Assembly (NCBI GenBank): GCA_965220955.1
Contig: CBDCRK010000037.1
Coordinates: 62,001-126,000 of the forward strand
Length of the DNA: 64,000 nucleotides
Source of the DNA: CBDCRK01 sp965220955
GTDB lineage: Bacteria > Desulfobacterota > Binatia > Bin18 > CBDCRK01
Reading direction: 5' to 3'
Each line of letters starts with the position of its first letter. The stretch's first letter is position 1. The notes under the pieces are model-generated. The model saw only the letters and a list, made by a program, of their open reading frames with translations, had not been told where the DNA came from and made no database searches. Made by a program: the position numbers and the translations under genes. This document shows, piece by piece, positions 61,970-64,000 of the stretch.

Positions 61970-63030
61970 TGGGCGGAAAGCAATTCTTCCAATATCAGAG
62001 AGCAGCCACGAACTTCGGCTCCTTGGGCTCGGCCGGTAATTTCAAATCCTTTCCCCACAGCATATCCCAGATCATCAGTCTGAATGGCCATGACCGAACC
62101 GCAGTTAGCCAGGTCAAAGTGACGTAGAAGACCGGGCCGCCCAAGCGGCACCTCGGTTAATGTCTCCGGATCAATAATAAGTGTACGGACCCACGGCGGG
62201 CCGACCTTATAGCGAGGCTCGTCACTCCGCCTCAAGTGAGGGCAGAGTACATTGTCATAAAACTGGGAAGACATTTCGGTCATGCCATACTCGTTGATAC
62301 AGAAGTGCCCAGCCACCTGAAGATACTGCCAGCACGCCTGCAGAACACTACTGCGAGAGACCGGACGTCCTCTACCTTTGTTACCTCCGGTATCCATCAC
62401 CCGACTACCCGAGGGGAGGGAAAAGCGCAGCCCCTGTGCCTTACAAAGATCAAAAAAGGCAACCAAAGCCGAGGTGAGGGCAAGAATGCCAACAGGGGCG
62501 CCTTCTTTCTCTGCCCGCGCAACCTCAGTGCAAAACTCCTCAAGATGGATACCCTGCTGGTCTATGAAATATCGGCTCCCCCCTGTCCCATACGCCTCCA
62601 TGACCCATTGAGTCATCTGCACAAGGGATGAGGTCGCAAGAAAGTCCGGAGAGGGAATCAGGGCCAGCATACGTAGCTTGGCATAGTCAGGAAGAAAGCA
62701 GTCAGAAAAATGGGATAAGGCAGACACCTTATACAGCTCTAGACGTGGCACAAGATGACGGCCACGTTTTTCCTGTCCCCGGGTGGTACCGCTGGTAAGA
62801 AAGATTTTTTCTGGCGGGCCACAGGTTAGGTCGAGTTCCTTAAAGGCCACAGTGGAAACTGCGGGAATTTCCCGCCAATCCGTTACCGTCTCCGGTGTCT
62901 TACCTCGCGACAGACAAAACCGGCGATAGGGAAGATTAGAGCGAAATTGGTAAGCAAAAACGGCAAAGGCCAGTGAGGCAAAATCTCCGCTCTCAGGATT
63001 ATGAATAAACTCTAAAACCTGCTCTTCCAT
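61966..63030 (-). CDS. luxE: LuxE-family acyl-protein synthetase
   Basis: A 354-residue adenylate-forming enzyme of the LuxE family. The AMP motif is FLTSGTTRG (about 77-85), and further blocks are INEYGMTEMSSQFYD (about 245), PWVRTLIIDPETLTEVP, GRPGLLRHFDLAN and LGYAVGKGFEITGRAQGAEV with RGCSL at the end. It activates a fatty acid and passes it to LuxC. First gene of the operon; divergent from a TPR gene across 125 bp. Confidence 0.9.
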   Translation of the reverse strand: MEEQVLEFIHNPESGDFASLAFAVFAYQFRSNLPYRRFCLSRGKTPETVTDWREIPAVSTVAFKELDLTCGPPEKIFLTSGTTRGQEKRGRHLVPRLELYKVSALSHFSDCFLPDYAKLRMLALIPSPDFLATSSLVQMTQWVMEAYGTGGSRYFIDQQGIHLEEFCTEVARAEKEGAPVGILALTSALVAFFDLCKAQGLRFSLPSGSRVMDTGGNKGRGRPVSRSSVLQACWQYLQVAGHFCINEYGMTEMSSQFYDNVLCPHLRRSDEPRYKVGPPWVRTLIIDPETLTEVPLGRPGLLRHFDLANCGSVMAIQTDDLGYAVGKGFEITGRAQGAEVRGCSLILEELLSAQ

Positions 63031-63155
63031 AACTCTGGCAGCAGAGGATAAAAGGTCGCCTCTATCCTGTCAATAACACAGTCCTTGCCCCAAAGGAGAG
63101 AATGGGTTAGAGTTTTTCTGCCTCAAGTGTCCTTTATTGAAGAGGAGTAAGCAAT

Positions 63156-63506
63156 ATGGCGTCCGCCGCAGAGCTTTTAGACCAAGCCTATGAACTATTA
63201 TGTGAAGGAAAACCGGATAAGGCGATCGCTATGTACCAACAGGTGCTCGCGATAGAACCCCAGCATGTTGATGCTCTGCATGAACTGGCTATGGCCTACG
63301 CCGATAAGGACATGCTAGACGAGGCTATTGAAACTGTTAAGCGCATGATTGAGCTGACTCCCGATGATCCCATGGTCTATACCGACCTATCTCGATTCTA
63401 CCAACGTAAGGGCATGGTTCCCGAGGCTGAGGCACAGGCAGCTAAAGCTCGGGTGCTCGACTGGAAAGAACAGTTACAAGAAAAGAAAAAAGAGACGGGA
63501 AACTAA
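63156..63506 (+). CDS. Small TPR protein
   Basis: A 116-residue protein made almost entirely of three TPR units: ELLDQAYELLCEGKPDKAIA, YADKDMLDEAIETVKRMIEL and YTDLSRFYQRKGMVPEAEAQ, with a Lys-rich tail. GAGGAG precedes the ATG. Probably a scaffold. It is 21 bp before the next gene and likely cotranscribed. Confidence 0.85.
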   Translation: MASAAELLDQAYELLCEGKPDKAIAMYQQVLAIEPQHVDALHELAMAYADKDMLDEAIETVKRMIELTPDDPMVYTDLSRFYQRKGMVPEAEAQAAKARVLDWKEQLQEKKKETGN

Positions 63507-63527
63507 GGATAGGAGAGAAGCCCAGCT

Positions 63528-63797
63528 ATGGCTGAGCATAGTGATGCTCATATTATTAGCCGTCTCATTGAGCGAACCCGACTCCTCATTGCTCTCTCCG
63601 ACGAGATTTCTACTGAGATCAAACTACAGACCCAGGGGGTGCTCAAGCAGTTTGAGACAGCGGTCTTGGTACCCGAAGCAGAGCAAGACCAGGAGCAGGT
63701 GCAGGGATATTATAATTTTCTCTATGGTCAGCTCTCTCCCTACGCCGATCTGGAAGCGCTCCTCTACGCTATGCGCAACTTTATTCACTACCTGTAA
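63528..63797 (+). CDS. Small helical protein, unknown function
   Basis: An 89-residue all-helical acidic protein: IISRLIERTRLLIALSDEIS, TEIKLQTQGVLKQFETAVLV, YYNFLYGQLSPYADLEALLY. TAGGAGAGAAGCCCAGCT precedes the ATG. Paired with the TPR gene; no known family. Confidence 0.6.
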   Translation: MAEHSDAHIISRLIERTRLLIALSDEISTEIKLQTQGVLKQFETAVLVPEAEQDQEQVQGYYNFLYGQLSPYADLEALLYAMRNFIHYL

Positions 63798-63848
63798 ACG
63801 ATAGCGAACGCTTACACTAAACCCTTACCCATATGGAGTTGAGGCTCC

Positions 63849-64000
63849 TTAGAGGTTGTCCTCCAGCTCCTCCAATCTGTCCTTACATTGCAAATAGCTT
63901 TCCCGGCTTTCCCTAAGACTATCCAGTTGGATTTTGATCTCATCCCTATCTATGGTTAATGCCGAGAGGTTGTTCCGCTCCTCGTTGATCTGCTGGCGTA
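63849..64000 (-). CDS. Coiled-coil protein, C-terminal part only
   Basis: The frame runs off the window edge and ends RQQINEERNNLSALTIDRDE, IKIQLDSLRESRESYLQCKD, RLEELEDNL and TAA. Clear heptad coiled coil; the start lies outside the window. Function cannot be inferred. Confidence 0.6.
   Translation of the reverse strand, partial: RQQINEERNNLSALTIDRDEIKIQLDSLRESRESYLQCKDRLEELEDNL

Overview
The window (about 50-55% GC by eye) reads as the chromosome of a free-living, Gram-negative, uncultured environmental bacterium. It encodes a mreBCD-PBP2-RodA rod system, lipoproteins, a PpiD chaperone and periplasmic c-type cytochromes. Several families common in soil, marine and sponge-associated lineages such as Tectomicrobia/Entotheonella, Rokubacteria and Desulfobacterota are present: CaiB/BaiF CoA-transferase, a luciferase-like oxidoreductase, COG2159 amidohydrolase, MoeA with a binding-protein tail, B12-dependent ribonucleotide reductase and LuxC/LuxE. 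This placement is an inference; no rRNA, tRNA or CRISPR was seen.

Layout. 1-6.2 kb: methyltransferase, amidohydrolase with a clear promoter and terminator, a cytochrome c pair, a cluster of DnaA boxes (possible replication origin), MetE-like and PEP-mutase-like enzymes. 6.3-10.8 kb: an accessory stretch with a frameshifted Cache protein, a deoxyribosyltransferase, a decayed transposase and a coiled-coil gene remnant. 10.8-15.3 kb: CoA Nudix hydrolase, an unassigned lipoprotein/TPR gene pair, thioredoxin. 15.3-29 kb: cell-shape operon, PpiD, LarC, ThiI, LOG, LLM oxidoreductase, a Clp1-type RNA kinase and DciA. 29-33.6 kb: class II ribonucleotide reductase behind a promoter overlapped by an NrdR-like box, then a TenA-like protein. 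34-36.5 kb: remains of tandem tyrosine recombinases, a Uma2 nuclease and a broken Kef transporter. 36.9-46.3 kb: Hsp20, RfbC, an apparent selenocysteine DsbA-like protein, MoeA fusion, leucine dehydrogenase, FtcD and two alpha/beta hydrolases. 46.3-49.2 kb: an accessory island of small unknown genes, including two paralogues on either side of a dead IS1595 copy. 49.2-55.7 kb: M20 peptidase, a heme-oxygenase-like diiron protein overlapping a RibBA whose cyclohydrolase domain has lost its zinc cysteines, and a double CaiB/BaiF protein joined by a palindromic repeat. 55.8-58.2 kb: a restriction-modification pair. 58.5-63 kb: a luxE-luxC-aminotransferase-SCP2 operon.

Most notable reading. The DsbA/FrnE-type protein at 38309-38920 has an in-frame TGA exactly where the first cysteine of CPWC belongs. 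It has a good ribosome-binding site upstream, and a 9-bp hairpin with a GGU loop starts its loop 20 nt after the TGA, as in a bacterial SECIS. It is best read as a UPWC selenoprotein that ordinary gene calling would truncate. The second is the lux-like operon: acid activation, reduction to aldehyde, a class III aminotransferase and a lipid carrier domain together could convert a fatty acid to an amine. Short palindromic repeats and half-erased genes (kinase, adenosine deaminase, EamA, RelE, recombinases) show a genome under steady insertion and decay.
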